A DNA stretch of 64,000 nucleotides from Desulfotomaculum sp. (lineage in GTDB: Bacteria; Bacillota; Desulfotomaculia; Desulfotomaculales; Nap2-2B): assembly GCA_003513005.1 (NCBI GenBank), contig DOTD01000073.1, positions 70,368 to 134,367 on the forward strand. The letters are read 5' to 3'. Positions 20,280 to 28,566 of this stretch are shown here, one piece after another; positions within the stretch are counted from its first letter, which is position 1, and every line of letters starts with the position of its first letter. The notes beneath the pieces are model-generated. The model was not told the DNA's origin. It was given only the letters and a program-made list of their open reading frames with translations, and did no database searches. The translations under genes and the position numbers were made by a program.

Positions 20280-21809
20280 ATGAGTCTGGTATCACGGCTC
20301 TCCGAGGTTGGACAACTTTATCCAGATAAGGAAGCCATTATCTTTGAGGAAAAACGGATCACTTACGGCAGCTTGATAGAATCGATCAACAGGTTTGCCA
20401 ATGGATTAAAAAATTTTGGTATTCAAAAGGGCGACCGCATTCTAATCGCTTTAGGGAACTGCCCTCAATTTGTCATTTCTTATTTCGCCATAATGCAGAT
20501 TAACGCCGTGGTTATACCTATCAACCCTCAATATGCTCCTAACGAAATTGAAAAAATAGCCGCCGATGCTCTTCCCGTTGCTGTAATTACGGATTCTTCG
20601 ATAGCTTCCAACTATATCAGGTTAAAAGAAAGAACCGGCTTGCCGGCCAATGTAATTGTAATCCGCTCCGAAAAGGGAAATTCTAAAACAGCTATTTCAT
20701 TCAAAGAGATAATGGAGAACGGGGATGAATTTTTTCCCGCCGAATATACTTATAATGATAACGACGTAATCGAACTCCTTTATACTCATGGTCCTACCGG
20801 CACACTGAGGGGGGCTATGCTGACCAACCAGAACCTGTACAGCAATGCAATAGCGTTTTTAGAACTATGCCGTTTAACTCCTGAGGACCGCGCCTTGCTT
20901 GTTTCCAGAGCTTACCATGCTCCTGCCCAGACTTGCGCCATGAATGCCCCGCTTATGGCCGGGGCAACTGTAGTGATGCACGATATCTGGACAAAACCTG
21001 AAACAATCCTGCGAACTATTGAAGAAGAAGGAATTACTTTCTTCTTCGGCACACCTCCGATGTACAGAATGCTGCTTGATTTTCCTGAGCCCCGGCGGTT
21101 TAAAACATATACACTGCGGGTAACCTGCACTGCCGCAGACCCCCTTCCGCCAGAAACTTTTCAGGCATTTGAAGAAAAATTCGGACTGCAGATAACCGAA
21201 GCATACGGCTGTACCGAAACTTCCCCGTTAATCTGCTCAAATCCGGTTGAGGAAACTAAAAAACCGGGTTCCGCAGGAAAGCCATTACCCGGCATAAATT
21301 TGAAAATTGTTGATTATGAAGACCGGGAAGTTCCGGTAGGGCAGGTTGGCGAAATAGTCGTCAGCGGGCCGAATGTCATGAAAGGCTACTATCACCGTGA
21401 GGAAGAAACCAATTGGGTAATGCGCAACGGGTGGTTCCATACCGAAGACCTTGCCTATATGGATAGTGAAGGATATGTTTTTATCGTTGACCGTAAAAAA
21501 GACCTGCTTGTCCGGGGCGGCCTCAATGTGCACCCCCGTGAGGTGGAGGATGTGCTTTATACCCATCCTGCAGTATTCGAAGTAGCTGTAATAGGAATGC
21601 CCGATCCTGTCTGGGGAGAGGAAGTTATCGCGTTTGTCCATTTGAGAAAGGATACGAAAATTGACGCAAAGGAATTGCAGGAATTTTGCAAGGACAAACT
21701 TGCCGGCTATAAAATTCCGCGAGTTATACATATAGTAGACGAATTGCCCAAAACATCATCCGGAAAACTTTTAAAACATGAACTAAAAAATATTATCGAA
21801 AACAGTTAA
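20280..21809 (+). CDS. AMP-forming acyl-CoA synthetase-like protein with atypical P-loop
   Basis: ANL-superfamily adenylating enzyme, 509 residues, most like medium/long-chain acyl-CoA ligases. Family motifs are ITEAYGCTETSP, GWFHTEDLAYMD, DRKKDLLVRGGLNVHPREVE and the catalytic-lysine tail PKTSSGKLLKHEL. The phosphate-binding loop reads YTHGPTGTLRGAML instead of the usual YTSGTTGxPKG, so three conserved positions differ, including Lys to Arg. The other motifs are intact, so it may still be active, with altered ATP handling. AAAGGAGG precedes the ATG. It is a single-gene unit, convergent with the HtrA gene. Confidence 0.88.
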   Translation: MSLVSRLSEVGQLYPDKEAIIFEEKRITYGSLIESINRFANGLKNFGIQKGDRILIALGNCPQFVISYFAIMQINAVVIPINPQYAPNEIEKIAADALPVAVITDSSIASNYIRLKERTGLPANVIVIRSEKGNSKTAISFKEIMENGDEFFPAEYTYNDNDVIELLYTHGPTGTLRGAMLTNQNLYSNAIAFLELCRLTPEDRALLVSRAYHAPAQTCAMNAPLMAGATVVMHDIWTKPETILRTIEEEGITFFFGTPPMYRMLLDFPEPRRFKTYTLRVTCTAADPLPPETFQAFEEKFGLQITEAYGCTETSPLICSNPVEETKKPGSAGKPLPGINLKIVDYEDREVPVGQVGEIVVSGPNVMKGYYHREEETNWVMRNGWFHTEDLAYMDSEGYVFIVDRKKDLLVRGGLNVHPREVEDVLYTHPAVFEVAVIGMPDPVWGEEVIAFVHLRKDTKIDAKELQEFCKDKLAGYKIPRVIHIVDELPKTSSGKLLKHELKNIIENS

Positions 21810-21819
21810 CAACCGAATA

Positions 21820-22974
21820 TTAGATATTGCCGGGTTTCTCGGTAACCATAATTTGTATGGTCCGAGGTTTGCCTTCCCTGTATATGGTTACCGGCACACT
21901 CTGTCCGATTTTTGATTTGCTGATTAGTTCAACCAGAGCGTCCGGTGACGCAACTTCCTTTCCATTCCATCCGGTTATAATATCCCCCCGTTTTAAACCG
22001 GCGGCGGCGGGACTGCCTGAAAGAATACCTGCCACAAGAGCGCCCTTCGTTCCTTTATAATTTAGGTCAGCGGATATTTCTTCATCTATTGACCGCACCT
22101 GGACACCGAGCCAGGGCCGGACTACCTTGCCTTTATTAATCAATTCCTGGATTACGTCATTGGCGGTATTTGCCGGTATGGCAAAGCCGATTCCCTGCGC
22201 TTGAGCCACTGCAGTGTTTATACCGATGACTTGACCGGAGAGATTTAAAAGTGGACCTCCGCTGTTCCCGGGGTTAATTGACGCATCCGTCTGTAATAAG
22301 TTCTTATAACTGCGGTTTTCTACATTTATCGGGCGTCCCTTGGCGCTGATCACACCAGCGGTTACAGTATGATCCAACCCGTACGGATTGCCTATGGCGA
22401 TAACCCAGTTCCCGACCCTGATCTTGTTGGAATCGCCCAGTTTTAGCGGAGAAAGGCTGCTTCCCGCTTTAACTTTTAATACGGCCAGGTCTAAATCATA
22501 GTCCGCCCCCACCACGCTTGCCTGCAGCGGGTCTTTAAATCCTTGAATGGTGGCTGTTATCTTATCAGCGCCTTCAATAACATGTTCGTTAGTCAAAATA
22601 TACCCGTCACTAGATATAATAAAGCCCGACCCCAAGCCGTGCTCCTCCTGCGGCTCCGTACTGCCAAAGGGACTGCCAAAGAACTGCCTGAAGAAAGGAT
22701 CGTTAAAGAAAGGATCGTATTGCTGGCCGCGAACCGTTACAGTATCGATTTTTACAACTGCCGGACCTGCATTGCTCACTATTTCAGCCACGGCGTCTGC
22801 GTTAACTCCGGGAGGCGTTCCGGAAGCGTCGGCAAAATTGCTTACCGCAACTCCGGATTTATTCCCTGCAAGCGGTTTGAGATCATTCACTACCAGACAG
22901 CCGCTCATAAACATTATTCCTGCTATAAAAGCAGCCAGTGCAATAAAAAGTAAGTTCCGTCTCAGGTTCACCAA
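21820..22974 (-). CDS. HtrA/DegP-family serine protease
   Basis: Envelope quality-control protease. The 384 residues comprise an N-terminal hydrophobic segment ending FMSGC (residues 22-26), which could be a lipobox or a signal anchor, a trypsin-like domain with catalytic triad H131 (TNEHVIEG), D162 (DYDLDLAVLKV) and S238 (GNSGGPLL), and one C-terminal PDZ domain (GALVAGILSGSPAAAGLKRG). One PDZ domain and a membrane tether are usual for Firmicutes HtrA. It follows selB by 30 bases on the same strand and may be cotranscribed with it. Confidence 0.95.
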   Translation of the reverse strand: MVNLRRNLLFIALAAFIAGIMFMSGCLVVNDLKPLAGNKSGVAVSNFADASGTPPGVNADAVAEIVSNAGPAVVKIDTVTVRGQQYDPFFNDPFFRQFFGSPFGSTEPQEEHGLGSGFIISSDGYILTNEHVIEGADKITATIQGFKDPLQASVVGADYDLDLAVLKVKAGSSLSPLKLGDSNKIRVGNWVIAIGNPYGLDHTVTAGVISAKGRPINVENRSYKNLLQTDASINPGNSGGPLLNLSGQVIGINTAVAQAQGIGFAIPANTANDVIQELINKGKVVRPWLGVQVRSIDEEISADLNYKGTKGALVAGILSGSPAAAGLKRGDIITGWNGKEVASPDALVELISKSKIGQSVPVTIYREGKPRTIQIMVTEKPGNI

Positions 22975-23004
22975 ATTACTCCACCTACCTTTTTTTGTTC
23001 TACT

Positions 23005-24930
23005 TTATACACCATTGGCTGTTGTTTTTGACTTAATCAAAAAACGCTTATCACCCACTCTTTTAGTCACCTTGATTCTGTCAAAGTATTCCAGTAAGGG
23101 CAGCGCATATTTTCGGGAAACATTTAAAAGGTTTTTAATTTCCCCAATCGAAATTTCATTATTTTTTTCCAAATACCCGGTCAAAAGTTTCTTCGCACTT
23201 TCAATGGCGGCGGCATGAAAATAAAGTCCTTCCGCTGCCTTTACCAGTGTCCCCTGCCGCAAGAAATGCTGCAGGACCTCCTGAGACTGCAATTCGCTAA
23301 CACCTTCCCCGCGGGAAACACTTTCCCAATCCGGCGGCTGAAAACCGCTTCTATTAAAGATATCCTCTATTCTTTGAACAATTTCCTGCTGGCTGTCTTC
23401 AAGTTTAGGCTGAAAATCTTTTAAAGCTACCGTATTCGGACCCTGACTTAAAATGTTTTCTTCTTCCAGGATTCTAAGCAGCGCCTGAAGCTGTCTTGTG
23501 GTAAACCTGGCAAAAAGCCGGGAACGCAATTCCTCCCGGGGGAACCCTTCTCTTAAAGGATATTGTTGATGATATTTTTTCAGAAGATTGGTTAATTTTT
23601 CAACCCATTGCTTGTATATCTCCCGGGAAATAAAAAAATGATCATGATCCACCGTAAGAACATAAACTTTGTTATCACCACTTAATTCCCGGAGGGCTTG
23701 TTCAGTTTCTTCTTCTTTAATCCCGGTTGCCCGGGATATATCCGATCTGCTCTGGATTGTTTTCCGGCTTTTTAAATAGCTTTCCACCTGTTCGGCAGGG
23801 AGGCCCAGTTCACGGGTAACCAGCGCTTCAATTATTTCTTCCCGCATCCGTTTATGTTTCCTTGAAGCCGAGTCGACTATGATGCCTCCTCCCAAAGTAT
23901 AAACAGGAGAATATGACCGGAACACAAAACGGTCCCCTTTTATGCCTGCGACCGGTTCTTCAAGTAAAAACTGCGCATAGGCGGTTTCCCCGGGTAAAAG
24001 CTTTTCCCTGTCCAACAAGATAACCCGGCAGAGAATTTCAGCCGTGCCAAGATAAAAATGAAGGCGGGTCCGGTTTTCCAGTTCCTTTTGCACATTCTCA
24101 AGCAAAGAAATCCGGGCATCCAAACGGTTAGCAGACCTTAAAAAACCCGGCTTTGCCAAAACGCTTCCCCTTTGAGCCTGTTCTACACCCACACCGGCAA
24201 CATTTACAGCCACCCTCTGCCCGGCTGTGGCTTCTTTTACTTTTTCGCCGTGGACCTGCAGGGAACGCACCCTGGCTACCAGCCCCTGAGGCATAATCTC
24301 CAGGTTGTCTCCGGTATGAATTACTCCGCTCCAAAGTGTGCCCGTCACCACTGTACCGAACCCCGTTACGGAAAACGCCCTGTCTACAGGCAGCCGGGCC
24401 TGTCCCGAGGTATCTTTTCCTTCCACAGGAACTTCGTCGATTCTTTTCAGCAACTCTTCCAGTCCCTGACCTGTAACCGCAGATACCTCCACAACAGGGG
24501 AATCCTTTAAAGGAGTGTCTTTTAGAAAATCATTAACATCTTCCCGGACCAATTTTAAGAAATCTTCATCAACCAGATCAACTTTCGTCAAAGCAACTAT
24601 TCCCCGATTGATCTGCAATAAACGGACAATATCCATGTGCTCCCGGGTTTGGGGCATAACTCCCTCATCTGCGGCAATAACCAATAAAACGAGATCGATC
24701 CCGGCTACTCCGGCTAACATGTTTTTAATAAACCGCTCATGACCGGGAACATCCACAATGCCTGCCCGGCGTCCGCTGGGAAGCCGGCAAAAAGCAAACC
24801 CCAATTCGATGGAGATCCCTCTTTCCTTCTCCATCTTTAGCCTGTCTGTGTCAATTCCCGTCAGGGCTTTAATCAGGGCTGTTTTCCCGTGATCTACATG
24901 GCCTGCCGTACCAATGATAATATTGGTCAT
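23005..24930 (-). CDS. selB: Selenocysteine-specific elongation factor SelB
   Basis: GTPase that delivers Sec-tRNA(Sec) to UGA codons marked by a SECIS hairpin. The 641 residues start MTNIIIGTAGHVDHGKT (G1 loop 10-17), continue with ERGISIELGFAF (G2) and DVPGHERF (G3), then TKVDLVD (G4), EF-Tu-like beta domains and C-terminal winged helices (about 370-641) that bind SECIS. ATG at 24930 is chosen with AGGGGTGA upstream; an earlier in-frame start at 24990 would run into selA. The selA stop is four bases upstream, so the two are one operon. Confidence 0.96.
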   Translation of the reverse strand: MTNIIIGTAGHVDHGKTALIKALTGIDTDRLKMEKERGISIELGFAFCRLPSGRRAGIVDVPGHERFIKNMLAGVAGIDLVLLVIAADEGVMPQTREHMDIVRLLQINRGIVALTKVDLVDEDFLKLVREDVNDFLKDTPLKDSPVVEVSAVTGQGLEELLKRIDEVPVEGKDTSGQARLPVDRAFSVTGFGTVVTGTLWSGVIHTGDNLEIMPQGLVARVRSLQVHGEKVKEATAGQRVAVNVAGVGVEQAQRGSVLAKPGFLRSANRLDARISLLENVQKELENRTRLHFYLGTAEILCRVILLDREKLLPGETAYAQFLLEEPVAGIKGDRFVFRSYSPVYTLGGGIIVDSASRKHKRMREEIIEALVTRELGLPAEQVESYLKSRKTIQSRSDISRATGIKEEETEQALRELSGDNKVYVLTVDHDHFFISREIYKQWVEKLTNLLKKYHQQYPLREGFPREELRSRLFARFTTRQLQALLRILEEENILSQGPNTVALKDFQPKLEDSQQEIVQRIEDIFNRSGFQPPDWESVSRGEGVSELQSQEVLQHFLRQGTLVKAAEGLYFHAAAIESAKKLLTGYLEKNNEISIGEIKNLLNVSRKYALPLLEYFDRIKVTKRVGDKRFLIKSKTTANGV

Positions 24931-24934
24931 TACT

Positions 24935-26383
24935 TCACCCCTGGAATATTTCCTTTTTCTCCTCTTTTGACAAAACCCCTGACACTGCATCCAGGATTAT
25001 GCTTTCTTCTCCCTGTTGGATGGTTCTTAAATCTAAAAGGAAGATGTCTTCCTGCACCCTGCCTAAAACAGCGGGTTCATGAAGCCTTAAAAGCTGGCTG
25101 AACCGTTCCATGCTCAATTTATATGGTTTGACAGCTGCCGCAAAGGAAGGCAGTTCCGCCGCAGGCATAGCCCCGCCTCCTATACGGGAAACAGAACTTC
25201 TGACGGTTATTTCAGCTTCCTTCCGCACAGCTTCTCTTAATCCAGAAGCCAATTCTTCCGCCCTTAGCCGGATATCTTCCAAACTCCCGGTAATCATCCG
25301 CAATGTCGGAATGTCTTCCAGGGCTTGTTCCGGATTCAGGTAAGATCTTAATGTAGCTTCCAGCGCCGCCAGAGTCAGCTTGTCTATCCTCAATGCACGG
25401 GCCAGGTGGTTCCTCTTCATTTCCTCAATAATTTCTTTTTTGCCGGCAATAATTCCCGCCTGTGGACCACCAAGCATTTTATCTCCGGAAAAGGTCACCA
25501 CATCAGCGCCGGCGTCCAGCACCTGTTGTACGGTAGGCTCAGCCGGCAGATTAAAAGACCCGAGATCCGCCAGTACACCGCTGCCCAGATCGCTCATTAC
25601 CGGCAGGTTAAACTCCCGTCCCAGCTTTACAAGCTCAGAAATACTTGCCTGTCTTGTAAAACCTATAATATGATAATTGCTTGTGTGGACATGTAAAATC
25701 AACGCCGTCCTCTCGGTGATTGCCTCCCTGTAATCCTCAACATACGTCTTATTGGTCGTACCCACTTCAACAAGTGTGCAGCCGCCCTGTTTCATAATCT
25801 CGGGAATACGGAATGATCCGCCTATTTCTATGAGCTGCCCTCTTGAGACAATCACTTCCCTGCCCCGGGCCAGTGTGTTCAATGCCAGAAGGACGGCTGC
25901 CGCGTTGTTATTTACGACCAGATAAGACTCTGCGCCGGTTAATCTTGAAAGAATGTCTTGAACGGCGGCGTGACGCGAACCTCTCCTGCCCGTATCAAGA
26001 TCAAATTCAAGGTTGATATAACTGGACGCGGCCAAGAAAACAGCCTGACAGGCGGCCGGGCTTAACAACGAACGGCCAAGATTTGTATGTAAAACGACTC
26101 CTGTTCCATTGATCACTTTCTTTATATTTGATCCTGCAATCCTTTCAATCATTTCCGCAGTTTCCTGTGCGATAAGATCTTTAAGCTGTTCCCTGGAAAA
26201 ACCTTTTCTTGAACCTTCGTTATTTCTCAGTTCGCCGCGGATGCGGTCCAGGATACTGCGTACTGTTTCAAGGACTGCCCCACGCGGATACGAATTTAGA
26301 AGTTCACTTACTTTGGAAGACTGCAGAATCTCATTTACAGCAGGCAACTTGTTTAAGGTCTTTTCGCCGCTATTTTCATCCAA
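24935..26383 (-). CDS. selA: L-seryl-tRNA(Sec) selenium transferase SelA
   Basis: PLP enzyme that converts Ser-tRNA(Sec) to Sec-tRNA(Sec) with selenophosphate. Features: KLPAVNEIL at the N-terminus, NGTGVVLHTNLGRSLLS, YLVVNNNAAAVLLAL, DLGSGVLADL and FSGDKMLGGPQAG, which carries the PLP lysine. I place the start at TTG 26383, eight bases after GGAGG (482 residues); another TTG at 26398 would overlap that site. It directly follows menG. With selB this shows that the organism makes selenoproteins. selC and selD are not visible in this window. Confidence 0.95.
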   Translation of the reverse strand: MDENSGEKTLNKLPAVNEILQSSKVSELLNSYPRGAVLETVRSILDRIRGELRNNEGSRKGFSREQLKDLIAQETAEMIERIAGSNIKKVINGTGVVLHTNLGRSLLSPAACQAVFLAASSYINLEFDLDTGRRGSRHAAVQDILSRLTGAESYLVVNNNAAAVLLALNTLARGREVIVSRGQLIEIGGSFRIPEIMKQGGCTLVEVGTTNKTYVEDYREAITERTALILHVHTSNYHIIGFTRQASISELVKLGREFNLPVMSDLGSGVLADLGSFNLPAEPTVQQVLDAGADVVTFSGDKMLGGPQAGIIAGKKEIIEEMKRNHLARALRIDKLTLAALEATLRSYLNPEQALEDIPTLRMITGSLEDIRLRAEELASGLREAVRKEAEITVRSSVSRIGGGAMPAAELPSFAAAVKPYKLSMERFSQLLRLHEPAVLGRVQEDIFLLDLRTIQQGEESIILDAVSGVLSKEEKKEIFQG

Positions 26384-26398
26384 AATGCTTGCCTCCAA

Positions 26399-27121
26399 TC
26401 ATACTGTCCCGACATGCACCGAAACTATACCGCCTGTCAGTTCGTGATAGTGGGCATTTTCAAGCCCGACATCTTCAAAAAGCTGCCTGATTTTCTCCTG
26501 GTGAGGAAATTCTTTCAGTGAATTCGGCAGGTAGCTGTATGGGCCGCCGGCTCCCGACCAAAAACGCCCTATGGACGGTACCAGGTTATTGAAGTAAAAA
26601 TAATACAACTGCTTAAACAACGGGGCGCTGGGCTTGGAAAGTTCCAAGGAAACTACCTTGCCCCCCTTTTTTACTACACGTTTCATTTCCCGGATTGTCT
26701 TTTCTATACTTGACACATTGCGCAAGGCAAACCCTATGGATGCGCAATCGAAGCTGCCTTCAGGAAAGGGAAGATCAACAGCGTTTCCCTGAACCAGGGT
26801 AATCACATCTGAAAACGCTGCTGCCGATATGTTGGATTCAGCCCTGGCCAGCATATTTTCGCAAAAATCCAGCGCCGTTACTTTTCCTTCCGGCCCCACT
26901 ATTTTAGCCTGCTCGATAGCCAGCATGCCGGTACCGCAACAAACGTCAAGTCCGTTACCACCAGGCTTCAGGTTTAGCTCTCCTGCGGTAAAACGGCGCC
27001 AGCCTTTGTCTGAATTAAGGCTCAGTATAGAATTAAGCAGATCGTACCTGTGAGCTATTGCGGTAAATATCTCATGTACATACTGCTCTTTGCTTTTGTT
27101 ATATTTTCCCTCATTTAGCAT
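26399..27121 (-). CDS. menG: Demethylmenaquinone methyltransferase
   Basis: SAM-dependent C-methyltransferase for the last step of menaquinone synthesis (UbiE/MenG family), 240 residues. Seen motifs: FTAIAHRYDLLNSILSL near the N-terminus, SAM loop GLDVCCGTGMLAI, FALRNVSSIEKTIREMKRVV and YSYLPNSLKEFP. It overlaps the upstream polyprenyl-synthase-like gene by eleven bases and abuts selA. Pairing with a prenyl-synthase-like gene is typical of menaquinone operons (gerC/hep in Bacillus). Confidence 0.94.
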   Translation of the reverse strand: MLNEGKYNKSKEQYVHEIFTAIAHRYDLLNSILSLNSDKGWRRFTAGELNLKPGGNGLDVCCGTGMLAIEQAKIVGPEGKVTALDFCENMLARAESNISAAAFSDVITLVQGNAVDLPFPEGSFDCASIGFALRNVSSIEKTIREMKRVVKKGGKVVSLELSKPSAPLFKQLYYFYFNNLVPSIGRFWSGAGGPYSYLPNSLKEFPHQEKIRQLFEDVGLENAHYHELTGGIVSVHVGTV

Positions 27122-27878
27122 AATATAAGTTTCCTTCCTGCAATGAACCGATAAACTGCATCAGCAGTTTCCGGGATTCTCCATGCGGCAATGACTCCAG
27201 GCAGTTTAACGCATTCTTAAAAAAGTCTTTAGCCGCTTCAGAATTGCCGGGAATATCCTCCGCGAAACCCAGGGCCATCCCCAGGTTGAATCCCAAGGAT
27301 TCGAGTAAATGTAAATCATCTTCAGGCGCGCCGGCCAGTTCGCCGCTGATCCTGCAGCAAGCGGCAATTACCCGGCCAGATTCTTTTTCGATAACAGTCA
27401 TGTAACTATCTGCCGGTTGAGTCCCTTCTTGATCTGTTCTTAGTTTAAGAATACATCCTTCATTAATCTGTCCAATCAAATCTGAGAAAGTACGCAAATA
27501 GTTGAATAATCCCGCATCGCATAAGCTTACAAAAACCTGGCTGTAAAGATAATCGCCTATCAAAACGGGCAACTGGCAGTAATCCCGGAAGTAATCAGTC
27601 TTTTCCATCAGGCCGTCGTTTTCAAGAACAATTTTATGTATCTGGGAAGCTGTATGAATAAACTGTAAGATTGCCGCCAAATAAACTACCTGCCTGCTTA
27701 CGTTATTATAAAGATTAGCCGCAAGCAGGATCAGTCCCGGCCTGGCAAGGTTTTTAACAGGGGAAAAATCCATGCGCATGAGGTCTAAAAGACTCCCCGC
27801 CCTGATTTTAAAAGCTTTGGATAAAATGCTTTGTACATGCTCCATCTCTGTTTTAAACGAAAGTAATACTTCTTCCAC
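27111..27878 (-). CDS. Polyprenyl-synthase-like protein lacking both aspartate-rich motifs
   Basis: A 255-residue helical protein aligning by eye to trans-prenyl diphosphate synthases: RPGLILLAANLYN (cf. KRxRP), LAAILQFIHTASQIHKIVLEND (first motif region) and LGFNLGMALGFAEDIPGN (second motif region). The magnesium-binding DDxxD expected after IH is replaced by KIVLE, and the second DDxxD is reduced to AEDIP. It is also shorter than catalytic subunits (about 320). It is therefore probably non-catalytic, perhaps a regulatory or small subunit of a heptaprenyl-type synthase. Coupling to menG supports a menaquinone side-chain role. Confidence 0.75.
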   Translation of the reverse strand: MEEVLLSFKTEMEHVQSILSKAFKIRAGSLLDLMRMDFSPVKNLARPGLILLAANLYNNVSRQVVYLAAILQFIHTASQIHKIVLENDGLMEKTDYFRDYCQLPVLIGDYLYSQVFVSLCDAGLFNYLRTFSDLIGQINEGCILKLRTDQEGTQPADSYMTVIEKESGRVIAACCRISGELAGAPEDDLHLLESLGFNLGMALGFAEDIPGNSEAAKDFFKNALNCLESLPHGESRKLLMQFIGSLQEGNLYYAK

Positions 27879-27947
27879 AAATATTCAACCCCTTAATAGG
27901 CAACTACATTAAAATTCTTTTTATGGATGGCAATATCCTGCCCAGTT

Positions 27948-27992
27948 TATAAAAAGCAATGAGCCTTGCAATCCTTCAAGGCAGCAAGGCTC
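27948..27992 (-). terminator. Rho-independent terminator of speD
   Basis: GAGCCTTGC and GCAAGGCTC (27961-27969 and 27984-27992) form a nine-pair stem. On the minus strand a T-rich run (TTGCTTTTTAT) follows, about 45 bases after the speD stop codon. Confidence 0.8.
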
Positions 27993-28035
27993 TGCTAATC
28001 TTCTTTTAAGCGGGTACTAATAAAAATCCCCCCTA

Positions 28036-28413
28036 TTAATCCTGACCACTGGCTAGCCCTTGCAGCGGCAAAATACCACGTCTTACTTCCTTTGCCGCCA
28101 TTTCTTTGGCACAAAAATGATTTGTCAAATAATTGCAGGCGCTCCAGGGATCAACCCGATCACCACAGGTGAACACATCAACCGCCGCATAACCCAGTTC
28201 CGGCCATGTATGAATTGCCAGATGGGACTCTGAAATTACCACCACGCCGCTGATTCCCTGAGGGCTGAATCTATGGAATACGCTTTCTCTAACCTCTGCT
28301 CCTACTTCTTTAGCTGCGTTGACCATTATTTCCTCGACCATTTCCCTATTGTTCAGAATGTCAAACTTACAGCCATAGATCTCAGCCAAAACGTGGCGGC
28401 CTAACTGTTTCAT
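28036..28413 (-). CDS. speD: S-adenosylmethionine decarboxylase proenzyme
   Basis: Makes decarboxylated SAM for spermidine synthesis. It is a class 1B (Bacillus/Thermotoga-type) proenzyme of 125 residues. The self-cleavage site is visible as [12 protein letters not shown], with cleavage expected between Glu62 and Ser63 to form the pyruvoyl group, and FTCGD holds the catalytic cysteine (C83). No speE is next to it. It has its own terminator, so it is a single-gene unit. Confidence 0.96.
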   Translation of the reverse strand: MKQLGRHVLAEIYGCKFDILNNREMVEEIMVNAAKEVGAEVRESVFHRFSPQGISGVVVISESHLAIHTWPELGYAAVDVFTCGDRVDPWSACNYLTNHFCAKEMAAKEVRRGILPLQGLASGQD

Positions 28414-28566
28414 CTACATATCTTCCCCCTTTTTTTCTTTTTTAAAAAAAAGAGTGCCGGAATATGTCATTTACCTGACAAATCTATATAAATGCCAGGT
28501 TTTCTGGCCATTCCAACCAAATAAAATTGTAACACAAGATCGTTAGATGTCAAATATAAATTTAGA

